From Tragulus kanchil (taxonomy: Eukaryota > Chordata > Mammalia > Artiodactyla > Tragulidae), in the NCBI GenBank assembly GCA_022376925.1, contig JAIOJX010000005.1:11436501-11500500 (forward strand): DNA of 64,000 bases, in the 5' to 3' direction. Under the pieces are notes generated by a model. It was not told the DNA's origin and made no database searches. It saw only the letters and a list, made by a program, of their open reading frames with translations. Positions 45,506-56,789 of the stretch are shown here, piece after piece (position 1 is the stretch's first letter; each line of letters starts with the position of its first letter). The translations under genes were made by a program, and so were the position numbers.

Positions 45506-46463
45506 GAGGACCATGCCACCGGATGAAGACCTTCAGAGAACTTGGTAAAAGGGAGGCCCCTTTGAGTGGGAGGTCAAGCAACGTCTGTGAAGCCAAGCAA
45601 AGAATTGCCTCGGCCTTATCTAATTTCACCAAGGTCTGTAGTCCACCGTTAGAAAGGATGCAGCAGTGATGGCAGATCGCTCTGGAGGAGCTGGGACGTC
45701 AGTGAAATCACTGTGGGGCTGCTCTGGAATTCCCTCAGTGTCTTCTCTCATGGGAGTCCTTGGGGACTTCAGTCAGCTGAATTTCCAGAGCCTCCCACCC
45801 TTCTTTCCTCCACTTCTCCGTTCTAGATAAGAGCTGGATTCTTTTTTAAAGTTTTTATGTTGGGTGCTTTTTTTCCCAATATACATGTACATAAACAAAA
45901 AGAAGAATGACCCTGTGTGCTCATCCGCCATTACCCGGCTTCAGGTTGGTACCAATATGGGCACCACTCCTGTTTCATTTCTGTCTCGCTCCTCTACTTT
46001 GTTTACTTAACTCACGTGATCTCATTTTGCTCCTAAACACTTGGAGGAGGTTAACATTTCAGGCAGCAGTTAGACTCCGGACTTAGGCCACACCCAACCT
46101 GCACCAGGTTTCTGCGTCCCCAAGTCTTGCTTTGCCTGAGCTTGGGGGACCTTGGTTTCTGGGGAATTTTCGTAATGGCCTCACTCGCTTAGTTAAATGA
46201 CGTCTGCTAATCTGAGTGTTGATTTTTCACAATTCCTTCTCAGTAGTCCTTATTATGTTTGCTTTGAGGATCTAGTTTTTACACCTCCTCCTAAGGACAA
46301 GCCTGCATAGCTTCATTTGTGTGGAGAGAAAAGTGAAAGAAGCCAGTCAACGTCATGAGTAAGAGGAAGGAAAAAGCAGTCAGAAACACGGAACTGAAAG
46401 TCATTGCATAAAGACGGGCACATTTAAAAAACAGAGGGCACGTTCCCAAACATTGCAGTCAGC

Positions 46464-46685
46464 AGATACCATTCATTGAGCTGCATGTACACAGTCGTCT
46501 GCCAACCATTGTTCGTGTTCAATCACCCGTTTTTAGTACCAAAAATAACTTGAGAGGCTGAACTGATACTCTCACCCTTTTATGGATCCAGAACTACTGA
46601 GTCATTTTCTTAACGTCACACAGCTTGGCTTCTGAAGTGAAAACCCTGAGCACCTAACCAGTCTCTCGAACCGCCTCCAGATACT
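46464..46685 (-). repeat. MIR-like SINE, second copy
   Basis: Duplicate of 45,284-45,505, 1,180 bp downstream. Confidence 0.55.
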
Positions 46686-46734
46686 GAGGACCATGCCACC
46701 GGATGAAGACCTTCAGAGAACTTGGTAAAAGGGG

Positions 46735-48735
46735 AGCTGGATCCTAACAGCTTTAACCGCTGATGTTTTCTTCGAGGAAGACAGTTGCTTTCTTGTCACC
46801 AGCACTTTGCGGGGCCATACTAGATCGCAGCACAGAACTACCTGTAATAATAGGAAGTCACCATTGTCAGGGAAGGGGACTTTTCCGTGGCATGGTTAGC
46901 TCAGCTGTGAGGTGGAGCCATGATGATGTGGAGAGGTTTTTTCTGCCCTGAGAAGGCAGGACTGGCAAACTGCAATGCCCCCTCCCTCTCATGGTGGAAA
47001 AATAACTCCAAGCATGTATCTACCTGATAGTAGTTAAGGTGTAGCATCTATATAGGCTAAATAAACCCTCACTTAGCATAAATAAATTCAAGGATATGGG
47101 TGTGTGAAGCCCCCAGCTATGAGCAGTCCTCTTTGAAAGCCCGCGGCTCTGACTCATTTCTTGTTCTCTCATGTTTGAATAGCGCCTGCGTTGGTGACGA
47201 GAGCTGGAGGTTGTCACTAAGGCTTAGCTTCCACTTGTCTGTAGAGGTGTGGCGGGACCCGAGTGGCCCCTGAAGCAGATTCAGGAGAGGCAACCACCCT
47301 CTGTTTTTCCATGCTTGGGGTACTAGATGCCACTATTGGAGAAGAGATAAAAATCGCTCCCTGTAATATGGGTTGTTGAACATTATAGGCTAGCTCGAAT
47401 GAGTGAAATTCTCTTCTGTGTCTGACCATAATTCACTATTCTCTGAGGTCTCTACTTTTGAAATTACTAGAAATGCTGAGATGGGCCATCCTGGAATCTG
47501 TCATAGAGTTCCTCCCTGAATGGACTCACGTCCCCAAAGGCCAAGGTGCCACTTGTGACCTGTTCCAGGCAATACTCTTTACCCTAAGAACCAAGCCTCG
47601 AATGTTCTTGGCTTCCATCTCCTGGGTAATTAAAGGGAGAGAGTAAATCACACACTGGACACCAGTCCCGCGTGCTTAAGTACGCGTCAGTCACCGGGAC
47701 TGGCATGTGCACAGTGGAAGGGACCTGGGGTTTGCATTACACACAAAACCCCATGAGGTCATTAGGACGACTGCACGTCCATGGCTTTCTGGGAAGGCAC
47801 AGCCCCTCCTGGCTGCCCAAGTAAATGCAATCAGATTTGACTGGGAGTAAATTAGGGAGGCCAAATAAAGCGCGTGACTGAAAATCAGCAAGAAACACTC
47901 CTGTCTGCTATTAGAAAAATTAGAGACCATTTAACAACACGAGACCATTTTGTGTTGGAAAGAAAAGAGGCCCTGAATGGAGCGGGCCAGGCCAGAGCTG
48001 AGGGCCGGGGTCCAGGTGAGATCAAATGCGGATAAAGGGGCTGACTCCGGACTGAGCTGGGTTCACACAAGGCCTTATTAGCTGATGAGCCGAGACTGCC
48101 CGGCCAGCCAGATGTGTGAACGTTGGCCAGGCACCAACTTTCCAAATCCATGACATGTTTTCTCAGTAGACTTCCTCATATAATTTCCCATGTAAGAAGA
48201 AAAATAGCCCTGGCAGCATTTTCCAAAAGACTGGCACTATGTCAATTCAGTCCTTTTAAAACTTGGACTTCTCATAGAGCATCCAGAACTGAAGTCTTGG
48301 CCGGCCTTTTTTCTTTCTCCGTGTTTTTCTTCCCCATTTTCCTTTAGACCTCATAGTCACACCTCATATATTAAGATGCTAATTTGTTTAACATCTAGGT
48401 GCTGAGCCTAAAGGCAGCACTAAACACTGATGGATTGGGGAGCTACTGGGGAGGGCTAGGTGGGGTGGGGGACCCCGCAAAGAGAGAGAAGTACACAGAT
48501 GATTTTCATTTCCTAATAGGCATTCTGCCTCAGAGCCTGTACAAAGGCCTGAAATATGGATTGCTCTAAAGACTGTGAATGTTTAAAATGTCATCTTAAA
48601 TTAGTAAGTGTCTTTAAATCTTCACTCTTTTGTCACGTTTTAGTAATGTTTATTACACACCGTAAATCTTATTCATATCCACATAAATTGAGCCCCCCAG
48701 CCACAAGGGAGACAAGCATTTCTACTGGCTGGTCT
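46735..48735. other. Unique sequence, no gene supported
   Basis: About 2 kb with no recognised young repeat. Short frames are unrecognised. A conserved-looking segment lies at about 47,860-47,960. Confidence 0.4.
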
Positions 48736-48923
48736 GAAATCTTATGGTGGTGGATGACATCAAATGTTATGACTGAAAAAAAGGGTCAGAGTGAACTGGC
48801 CTGGGGAGAAGGAATAACAACCTTCTACCTCCTCTGGGGAGAGCAATTGTAACATCTCCAAAAGTCTGCTTAGTGATTTTCGGAGTTTGAATCAACAGTC
48901 AGGTTCTTAACTCGTTTTTCTGT

Positions 48924-49174
48924 CTTTTTTTTTTTTAAAGTTTTTTGTTGTTGTTTTGGCCACTGCTCTTGATCTTCCATCTGTTTATCTTTGTTCTTTG
49001 GCCTGTGTGGGCCTCCCATTGCAGTGGCCTCTCGTCGCAGAGCTCCGGCTCGGTAGTTGGACACCTCGGTCCAGTCGCTCCGTGGCACGTGGGATCTTCC
49101 CAGGCCAGGGATCGAACTGGCGCCCCTGCCACTGCAAGGCAGTTTCCTTACCCACGGGACCACCAGGGAAGCCC
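48924..49174 (-). mobile_element. CHR-type SINE (variant subfamily, palindrome lost)
   Basis: Antisense copy: 'ggcctgtgtgggcctcccat', 'cggtagttggacacctcggt', 'gatcttcccaggccagggat', 'gggaccaccagggaagccc'. The GC-rich palindrome seen at 12,786-12,810 is missing between 'gcagagctccggctcgg' parts. Target cttaactc is duplicated at 48,906 and 49,174. Confidence 0.88.
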
Positions 49175-49387
49175 TTAACTCCAGTTGAAATAAGTTGTTT
49201 TAAATAAATCTGTTTTCAGGTTTATTTCATGAAGGACAATATAATGAATTAAGTCAAACAGGAAATAAAAACTTGTTAAGATAGTACCCCTCCCCTAAAG
49301 GATTTGAATGAAAAGGTTCAGTGGTGTCTGTGGTATAATTTGAGTGTGTGCAAGAAGAAAGGGAAGCCAGGAGATAGTGAAGGACAG

Positions 49388-49452
49388 GGAAGCTTGGCTT
49401 GCTGCAGTCCGTGGAGTCACAAAGAGTCAGCCACATCTTAGTGACTGAACAA
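49388..49452 (+). mobile_element. Bov-A 3'-end fragment
   Basis: 'gcttgctgcagtccgtggag' and 'tcacaaagagtcagccacat' match the 3' end of Bov-A. Repeated at 50,511-50,575. Confidence 0.7.
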
Positions 49453-50046
49453 GGAGGAAGGGTGGAGGGGAGAAAAATGCCTGTTAGGAAGACAGGATGT
49501 CCTTACACTTAGGGATTTCAGAGAAGAGTAAAACCTTTTGTGAATTTCTGGGACTGACATAGGATTGACAACTTTTTATTTGTTTTCAAATAAGGACATT
49601 TAAAATATTATTGACTATTACTTTGCATACCCTAGATGGTAGGGATCCTTTTTCACTAAGAGTTTTTAAAATAGAGTGTGTTTAGCTTTCATCTTTGTTC
49701 CCTCATTTTACCATGAATTGGTCGTGTTGCTGCTTGTTCTGGGGAGACCTGTTTCTGACCCCAGTGAGCTCTCAGTACTTCAGGAAACACTCCCCACCCG
49801 TCCCTTGGTCTCCTGATCTCTGCTAACTGCTCGTTCCCCAGCCAGGAGCAATTTTGTGGAAATCTTATGGTGGTGGATGACATCAAATGTTATGACTGAA
49901 AAAAAGGGTCAGAGTGAACTGGCCTGGGGAGAAGGAATAACAACCTTCTACCTCCTCTGGGGAGAGCAATTGTAACATCTCCAAAAGTCTGCTTAGTGAT
50001 TTTCGGAGTTTGAATCAACAGTCAGGTTCTTAACTCGTTTTTCTGT

Positions 50047-50297
50047 CTTTTTTTTTTTTAAAGTTTTTTGTTGTTGTTTTGGCCACTGCTCTTGATCTTC
50101 CATCTGTTTATCTTTGTTCTTTGGCCTGTGTGGGCCTCCCATTGCAGTGGCCTCTCGTCGCAGAGCTCCGGCTCGGTAGTTGGACACCTCGGTCCAGTCG
50201 CTCCGTGGCACGTGGGATCTTCCCAGGCCAGGGATCGAACTGGCGCCCCTGCCACTGCAAGGCAGTTTCCTTACCCACGGGACCACCAGGGAAGCCC
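50047..50297 (-). mobile_element. CHR-type SINE, second copy
   Basis: Duplicate of 48,924-49,174, with an identical T-run length. Confidence 0.88.
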
Positions 50298-50998
50298 TTA
50301 ACTCCAGTTGAAATAAGTTGTTTTAAATAAATCTGTTTTCAGGTTTATTTCATGAAGGACAATATAATGAATTAAGTCAAACAGGAAATAAAAACTTGTT
50401 AAGATAGTACCCCTCCCCTAAAGGATTTGAATGAAAAGGTTCAGTGGTGTCTGTGGTATAATTTGAGTGTGTGCAAGAAGAAAGGGAAGCCAGGAGATAG
50501 TGAAGGACAGGGAAGCTTGGCTTGCTGCAGTCCGTGGAGTCACAAAGAGTCAGCCACATCTTAGTGACTGAACAAGGAGGAAGGGTGGAGGGGAGAAAAA
50601 TGCCTGTTAGGAAGACAGGATGTCCTTACACTTAGGGATTTCAGAGAAGAGTAAAACCTTTTGTGAATTTCTGGGACTGACATAGGATTGACAACTTTTT
50701 ATTTGTTTTCAAATAAGGACATTTAAAATATTATTGACTATTACTTTGCATACCCTAGATGGTAGGGATCCTTTTTCACTAAGAGTTTTTAAAATAGAGT
50801 GTGTTTAGCTTTCATCTTTGTTCCCTCATTTTACCATGAATTGGTCGTGTTGCTGCTTGTTCTGGGGAGACCTGTTTCTGACCCCAGTGAGCTCTCAGTA
50901 CTTCAGGAAACACTCCCCACCCGTCCCTTGGTCTCCTGATCTCTGCTAACTGCTCGTTCCCCAGTCAGAGGAACACGTAGCTTGAAGGACTCGGTGGA

Positions 50999-51222
50999 GG
51001 GTGTGTGCGTGCTCAGTCACTAAATTGTATCCGACTCTTGTGACCCCGTGGACTGTAGCCCACCAGGCTCCTGTGTCCAAGGGGTTCTCCAGGCTGGAAG
51101 ACGAGATGGGTTGCCCTTTCCTTCTCCAGGGGATCCTCCCAACCCAGGATCAACTCAGAGTCTCTCACATCTCCTGCTTTGGCAGGTGGGTTCTTTACCA
51201 CTGGCCTCAGCTGGGAAGGCCC
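50999..51222 (-). mobile_element. Bov-tA SINE
   Basis: Antisense Bov-tA: gtgcgtgctcagtcactaaa, ggactgtagcccaccaggct, cttctccaggggatcctccc, ggcaggtgggttctttacca. Confidence 0.9.
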
Positions 51223-51321
51223 CCTTGAGACACATGAGATCTTAAATCTTAGCTCCCAGACCAGGGATTGAACGGGCACTCCCTGCAAAGTCTTAACCGC
51301 TCAACTGCCAGAAAAGTCTCC
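51223..51321 (-). mobile_element. CHR-type SINE head fragment
   Basis: 'atcttagctcccagaccagg', 'gattgaacgggcactccctg' and 'agtcttaaccgctcaactgc' match the antisense tRNA-like head of a CHR SINE. It directly follows the Bov-tA element. Confidence 0.75.
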
Positions 51322-52122
51322 AGAACCTATAGTTTTAAAAACTAAGACCCCCTGCGTGTTTCTGAATCCCGGATTGCAGACCACAGGTGGAGGACTCACT
51401 CCCCTTCTGGGCCGTCTCCCGTCCGAGACAGACCTGGTATCCTGCCCCTTATAACGCAGAGCGAGTACAAAATGGGTTCTCTTCCCTACTAACTGCCCCG
51501 TCCAACCTCCAGGTCCACCCCGGCCACCAGTGCAACACATACACACAGACAGACAGACACACACACACGAGTATACCGTCCCCTCCCACCCCATTATGAA
51601 CACTTGAAGCAGGAGAGTGACTCACTTCTGTGAGCTTCACCACATCTACTGTCATGCGGGGCACATAATAGGGGCTCGCTACATAAATATTTATGTGATG
51701 TCTATCAGTCAGTAAGTCCGTTCCAACTCTCAAATTCTGCATTTCTCTCTTGCCCACTGATAAGCAGTCAGATAAGGTAATAGGAAGCGTATACGTGCAG
51801 AGAATGGTAAGCGGGGAGCTAGGAGGCCTGGGGTCATGGAAGCTCTGGATGTGTGTGTAGGCTTTGCCGCGCAGCTATGGGACCATGAGCCCCACGCTTA
51901 CTTCCTGAGCCTCAGAAGGCTCGGGTTGGCAAGCGCTCTGTCAAGGCCACGTGATTTCTGTGATCCCTTTTCAGCCCTAAAATTCAGTGATAAATAGATG
52001 AGCATAATTTTCTTTTGAAAATGACTTCAGGAAACACTCCCCACCCGTCCCTTGGTCTCCTGCTCTCTGCTAACTGCTCGTTCCCCAGTCAGAGGAACAC
52101 GTAGCTTGAAGGACTCGGTGGA

Positions 52123-52445
52123 GGGTGTGTGCGTGCTCAGTCACTAAATTGTATCCGACTCTTGTGACCCCGTGGACTGTAGCCCACCAGGCTCCTGTGT
52201 CCAAGGGGTTCTCCAGGCTGGAAGACGAGATGGGTTGCCCTTTCCTTCTCCAGGGGATCCTCCCAACCCAGGATCAACTCAGAGTCTCTCACATCTCCTG
52301 CTTTGGCAGGTGGGTTCTTTACCACTGGCCTCAGCTGGGAAGGCCCCCTTGAGACACATGAGATCTTAAATCTTAGCTCCCAGACCAGGGATTGAACGGG
52401 CACTCCCTGCAAAGTCTTAACCGCTCAACTGCCAGAAAAGTCTCC
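52123..52445 (-). mobile_element. Bov-tA plus CHR fragment, second copy
   Basis: Duplicate of 50,999-51,321, 1,124 bp downstream. Confidence 0.88.
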
Positions 52446-53296
52446 AGAACCTATAGTTTTAAAAACTAAGACCCCCTGCGTGTTTCTGAATCCCGGATTG
52501 CAGACCACAGGTGGAGGACTCACTCCCCTTCTGGGCCGTCTCCCGTCCGAGACAGACCTGGTATCCTGCCCCTTATAACGCAGAGCGAGTACAAAATGGG
52601 TTCTCTTCCCTACTAACTGCCCCGTCCAACCTCCAGGTCCACCCCGGCCACCAGTGCAACACATACACACAGACAGACAGACACACACACACGAGTATAC
52701 CGTCCCCTCCCACCCCATTATGAACACTTGAAGCAGGAGAGTGACTCACTTCTGTGAGCTTCACCACATCTACTGTCATGCGGGGCACATAATAGGGGCT
52801 CGCTACATAAATATTTATGTGATGTCTATCAGTCAGTAAGTCCGTTCCAACTCTCAAATTCTGCATTTCTCTCTTTCCCACTGATAAGCAGTCAGATAAG
52901 GTAATAGGAAGCGTATACGTGCAGAGAATGGTAAGCGGGGAGCTAGGAGGCCTGGGGTCATGGAAGCTCTGGATGTGTGTGTAGGCTTTGCCGCGGCAGC
53001 TATGGGACCGCGAGCCCCACGCTTACTTCCTGAGCCTCAGAAGGCTCGGGTTGGCAAGCGCTCTGTCAAGGCCACGTGATTTCTGTGATCCCTTTTCAGC
53101 CCTAAAATTCAGTGATAAATAGATGAGCATAATTTTCTTTTGAAAATGAGAAACTGGCTTACATGTTACTTAATACTTTTAAGTATTAAGGATACCTCTT
53201 AAATATTAAAATACTTCTTAGTGTGAAAATTCTACAGTATCAAGGAAAGCATGAGTCTAGCTTAAAGAGCTTGCCCCGAATTTAACTCTTACCATG

Positions 53297-53510
53297 ACTG
53301 TGTGTGTACATGGGCGTGCTTTGTTGCTCAGTTGTGTCTGAGTCTTTTCAATCCTGTGGACTGTAGCCCACCAGGCTCCTCTGTCAGTGGCAAGAATACT
53401 GGCATGGGTTGCCACTGTCTCTTCCAAGGGACCTTCCTGACCCGGGGATTGAACCAGGTCTCCTGCACTGCAGGCGGGCTCTTTACCTACTGAGCCACCA
53501 GGGAAGCCCC
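53297..53510 (-). mobile_element. Bov-tA SINE
   Basis: Antisense Bov-tA: gctcagttgtgtctgagtct, gtggactgtagcccaccagg, gaccttcctgacccggggat, ctgagccaccagggaagccc. Confidence 0.92.
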
Positions 53511-54471
53511 TATTTTAAAACAAAATGGTTGGGTTCTTTCCTCTTCTCTTTCCATGAGCACAACCCAGTTTCCCACTGATGAAGTGGTGAATGGAAAAAT
53601 CCTACCTAAAACTTCACCTGAGTTCTTACTAAAAGTTGTTCTTTTTTAAAATAGATTTTGTCACCTATGGTACCAGCTGTCACTAGGTCAGCTGACAATC
53701 TAGAAAAGACAAGGAAACAGTGAAAACAAAAGTCAAAAAAAAAAAATTAAAAGCCCAAACGCTCCTTTTTTTAAAATGAGGAGAGATTCTTAAGACTCTC
53801 CCTTGCACACACCAGACTGTCCTCTGAACATTGCCTTCACTGAGTGGGATATTTTCAGCATACATTGAAGTTAAGGTAGATTGGTGTCAACTACTACCTG
53901 TCAGAAGGTGCTGGAAAGCCATGTCACTATGAGAAATGGACAGGTAGCAATAAATGACCTCCAAAATGAGTATCTACAAATATTGACACACATTGCCGGG
54001 ACTCTATTAATACGTAAACACGGCACCGACCTCAGCTTCAGGGCCTGTGCATTTATGAATCCTGGTTGATCTGCTTTTCATAAATCTGCTTAGCACTAAT
54101 GACTAGGATGCATTTTAATAAATTAATTTCGAATAGATGGTGCTCTAGAGGGAAGCTGGGATGTGCCTGGGCATCTTAGCTTGCCGCTGTTGAATAAAGC
54201 TTACTTCCTGAGCCTCAGAAGGCTCGGGTTGGCAAGCCTGTCAAGGCCACGTGATTTCTGTGATCCCTTTTCAGCCCTAAAATTCAGTGATAAATAGATG
54301 AGCATAATTTTCTTTTGAAAATGAGAAACTGGCTTACATGTTACTTAATACTTTTAAGTATTAAGGATACCTCTTAAATATTAAAATACTTCTTAGTGTG
54401 AAAATTCTACAGTATCAAGGAAAGCATGAGTCTAGCTTAAAGAGCTTGCCCCGAATTTAACTCTTACCATG

Positions 54472-54685
54472 ACTGTGTGTGTACATGGGCGTGCTTTGTT
54501 GCTCAGTTGTGTCTGAGTCTTTTCAATCCTGTGGACTGTAGCCCACCAGGCTCCTCTGTCAGTGGCAAGAATACTGGCATGGGTTGCCACTGTCTCTTCC
54601 AAGGGACCTTCCTGACCCGGGGATTGAACCAGGTCTCCTGCACTGCAGGCGGGCTCTTTACCTACTGAGCCACCAGGGAAGCCCC
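54472..54685 (-). mobile_element. Bov-tA SINE, second copy
   Basis: Duplicate of 53,297-53,510 in tandem duplication 16. Confidence 0.92.
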
Positions 54686-55412
54686 TATTTTAAAACAAAA
54701 TGGTTGGGTTCTTTCCTCTTCTCTTTCCATGAGCACAACCCAGTTTCCCACTGATGAAGTGGTGAATGGAAAAATCCTACCTAAAACTTCACCTGAGTTC
54801 TTACTAAAAGTTGTTCTTTTTTAAAATAGATTTTGTCACCTATGGTACCAGCTGTCACTAGGTCAGCTGACAATCTAGAAAAGACAAGGAAACAGTGAAA
54901 ACAAAAGTCAAAAAAAAAAAATTAAAAGCCCAAACGCTCCTTTTTTTAAAATGAGGAGAGATTCTTAAGACTCTCCCTTGCACACACCAGACTGTCCTCT
55001 GAACATTGCCTTCACTGAGTGGGATATTTTCAGCATACATTGAAGTTAAGGTAGATTGGTGTCAACTACTACCTGTCAGAAGGTGCTGGAAAGCCATGTC
55101 ACTATGAGAAATGGACAGGTAGCAATAAATGACCTCCAAAATGAGTATCTACAAATATTGACACACATTGCCGGGACTCTATTAATACGTAAACACGGCA
55201 CCGACCTCAGCTTCAGGGCCTGTGCATTTATGAATCCTGGTTGATCTGCTTTTCATAAATCTGCTTAGCACTAATGACTAGGATGCATTTTTAATAAATT
55301 AATTTCGAATAGATGGTGCTCTAGAGGGAAGCTGGGATGTGCCTGCATGTTATTAATAGTTAAAAATGGAAGCATCCATTTAGGAGCAGATCTGCCGCTG
55401 TTGAAATAAAGT

Positions 55413-55892
55413 CCGACTGAACTGACCCCCCGACAGATGCCCCTGATTGCTCTGCAGAGCTATGGAGCCTTCAGACCATGCGATGTGTTTTTCACAGATG
55501 GTGTCATTTTGGGCAAGTGACCCATTGGGTTTAAGAGTCCATGTTTTAAGCTGTTGATCCTATAGTCGTGCCAACCACAACGGTCTGCTCCACAGGCCTT
55601 GTTTGTATGTGCTGCCTGTTGCCGGTGTGCAAGGCAGCCAGTGGAGTGTGAGAACGTGATAGGGAGACTTAACTGGCGTAAAGAGGATCGGGTCCACGTG
55701 CCTGCTTTATCCGCCTGACCTAAAAAGAACCACGTCTGCCTCAGTGCCTGCAGGTTAATCCCTACAATCCCAAAGGCTCAGATATAATGATCACACGAAA
55801 GTCAACCCTTTTCTAGGTCACCGACGGCTAAAATCGGGTGACCCCAGAGCCAGAAGTCATAAAAGACTTGGTGGGTGCCTACAGTGACTCCA
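55413..55892. other. Unique sequence, no gene seen
   Basis: Nothing recognised. From here to the window end no tandem duplications of the 1.1-kb type are present. Confidence 0.4.
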
Positions 55893-55970
55893 TGATAGCG
55901 TGTCCTGCATGCCAGACCTCACGGGTCACTAAGAGTTGGACACAAGTGAAGTGATTTAGCATGCACGTAC
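55893..55970 (+). mobile_element. Bov-A 3'-end fragment
   Basis: 'ggtcactaagagttggacac' and 'aagtgaagtgatttagcatg' match the Bov-A 3' end. Confidence 0.65.
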
Positions 55971-56026
55971 GCATCTTCTTAGATCCTGAGACCTCATTCC
56001 TTGTGGCCAATAGAATGTGAACGCCC

Positions 56027-56148
56027 AGGAACTTCGCTGGTGGTCCTGTGGTTAGTGCCCCATGCTTCCACTGCAAGAAGCGCAGGTTCAATTGCTGGTC
56101 GGGTGACTGAGAGCTCGCAGGCTGCACGGTGCAGTCAGGAAAAAATTC
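56027..56148 (+). mobile_element. Short CHR-type SINE
   Basis: Head 'aacttcgctggtggtcctgt', then 'ttagtgccccatgcttccac' and 'gcgcaggttcaattgctggt', and a short A-rich end. Diverged. Confidence 0.7.
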
Positions 56149-56564
56149 CCAGGGCACCTGAGAGTCGCTGTGTCAGTACAATACTCATACTGTACTAAGT
56201 ACAACCCCGAGCAAGGACCCAAGAGCCGAAGGAGGCCAGAGGCCTTTCCTCTCTCTGTCGTCAGGAGCCCTGCTCGCTAAGAAAGGACATCTGGCAGAAA
56301 GCCAGAGCTGAGGATGAACGTAATATCACAAATCCCAGGTAAACTCCCAGCGGGCAGGGCAGTTTCTGCATTCTGGGCTTCTGAACATGCAGCGCTGATC
56401 GGAGTGGCAGGTACATACTGGATATGTTGTGTTCGAGAAATGATCGAAGGAATACATTCTAGGGTTTTTGCAGTGAGCAAAATAGCTTCCTTCTCTGCAT
56501 TTTCTTTATCACCCAGCATCTTACTGTCTATCCCCCTTTTTGCAGTGATCTGTCTTCTTAGAGA

Positions 56565-56785
56565 AGGGACTTCCCAGGTGGTTCAGTGGCAGAGAATCAG
56601 TCTGCATTGCGGGAGCCTCAGGAGATGTGGGTTCGAGCCCCGGCTCGGGAAGATCCCCTGCAAGAGGGCATGGCACCCCACTCCAGTACTCTTGCCTGGA
56701 GAATGCCATGGACAGAGGAGCCTGGCAGGCTGCAGTCACAAAGAGTTGGACACAAATGAAGTGACTGAGCATGCACGCAAGCATC
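56565..56785 (+). mobile_element. Bov-tA SINE
   Basis: Head gggacttcccaggtggttca, B-box gtgggttcgagccccggctc, body 'ctccagtactcttgcctgga' and 'gacagaggagcctggcaggc', 3' end 'cacaaagagttggacacaaa'. Confidence 0.9.
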
Positions 56786-56789
56786 GTCT

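Larger units (their letters stand above)
44383..46734. repeat. Tandem duplication 13 (period 1,182 falling to 1,180 bp)
   Basis: Copy 1 is 44,383-45,553 and copy 2 about 45,562-46,734. Apart from early losses in copy 2, the offset stays at exactly 1,180 bp throughout. This is the longest period in the series. Confidence 0.95.
48736..50964. repeat. Tandem duplication 14 (period 1,123 bp)
   Basis: Copy 1 is 48,736-49,841 and copy 2 49,859-50,964. A 12-T run inside the SINE is the same length in both. The 17 bases at 49,842-49,858 (ccaggagcaattttgtg) resemble a shortened form of the sequence just before copy 1. Confidence 0.95.
50900..53147. repeat. Tandem duplication 15 (period 1,124 bp)
   Basis: Copy 1 is 50,900-52,023 and copy 2 52,024-53,147. 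There are a few substitutions (ctcctgatc/ctcctgctc, ttgccc/ttt ccc), and copy 1 lacks a base in gccgcgcagc against gccgcggcagc. Its first 65 bp overlap the end of duplication 14, so that piece occurs three times. Confidence 0.95.
53021..55412. repeat. Tandem duplication 16 (period 1,178 falling to 1,175 bp)
   Basis: Copy 1 is 53,021-54,198 and copy 2 54,199-55,412. Copy 2 loses three bases early (caagcctg for caagcgctctg). The last 29 bases of copy 1 (54,170-54,198) are a collapsed version of about 67 bases in copy 2 (55,346-55,412), keeping 'tgccgctgttga' and 'ataaag'. A 12-A run inside is equal in both copies. Confidence 0.95.

Noticed and set aside
2301..55412. Tandem duplications as an undescribed amplification system
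   Set aside because: Considered seriously, but constant unit length, exactly two copies, random cut points, equal microsatellite lengths and edge-clustered deletions fit assembly error better. No recombinase, origin or shared terminal motif is present at the joins.
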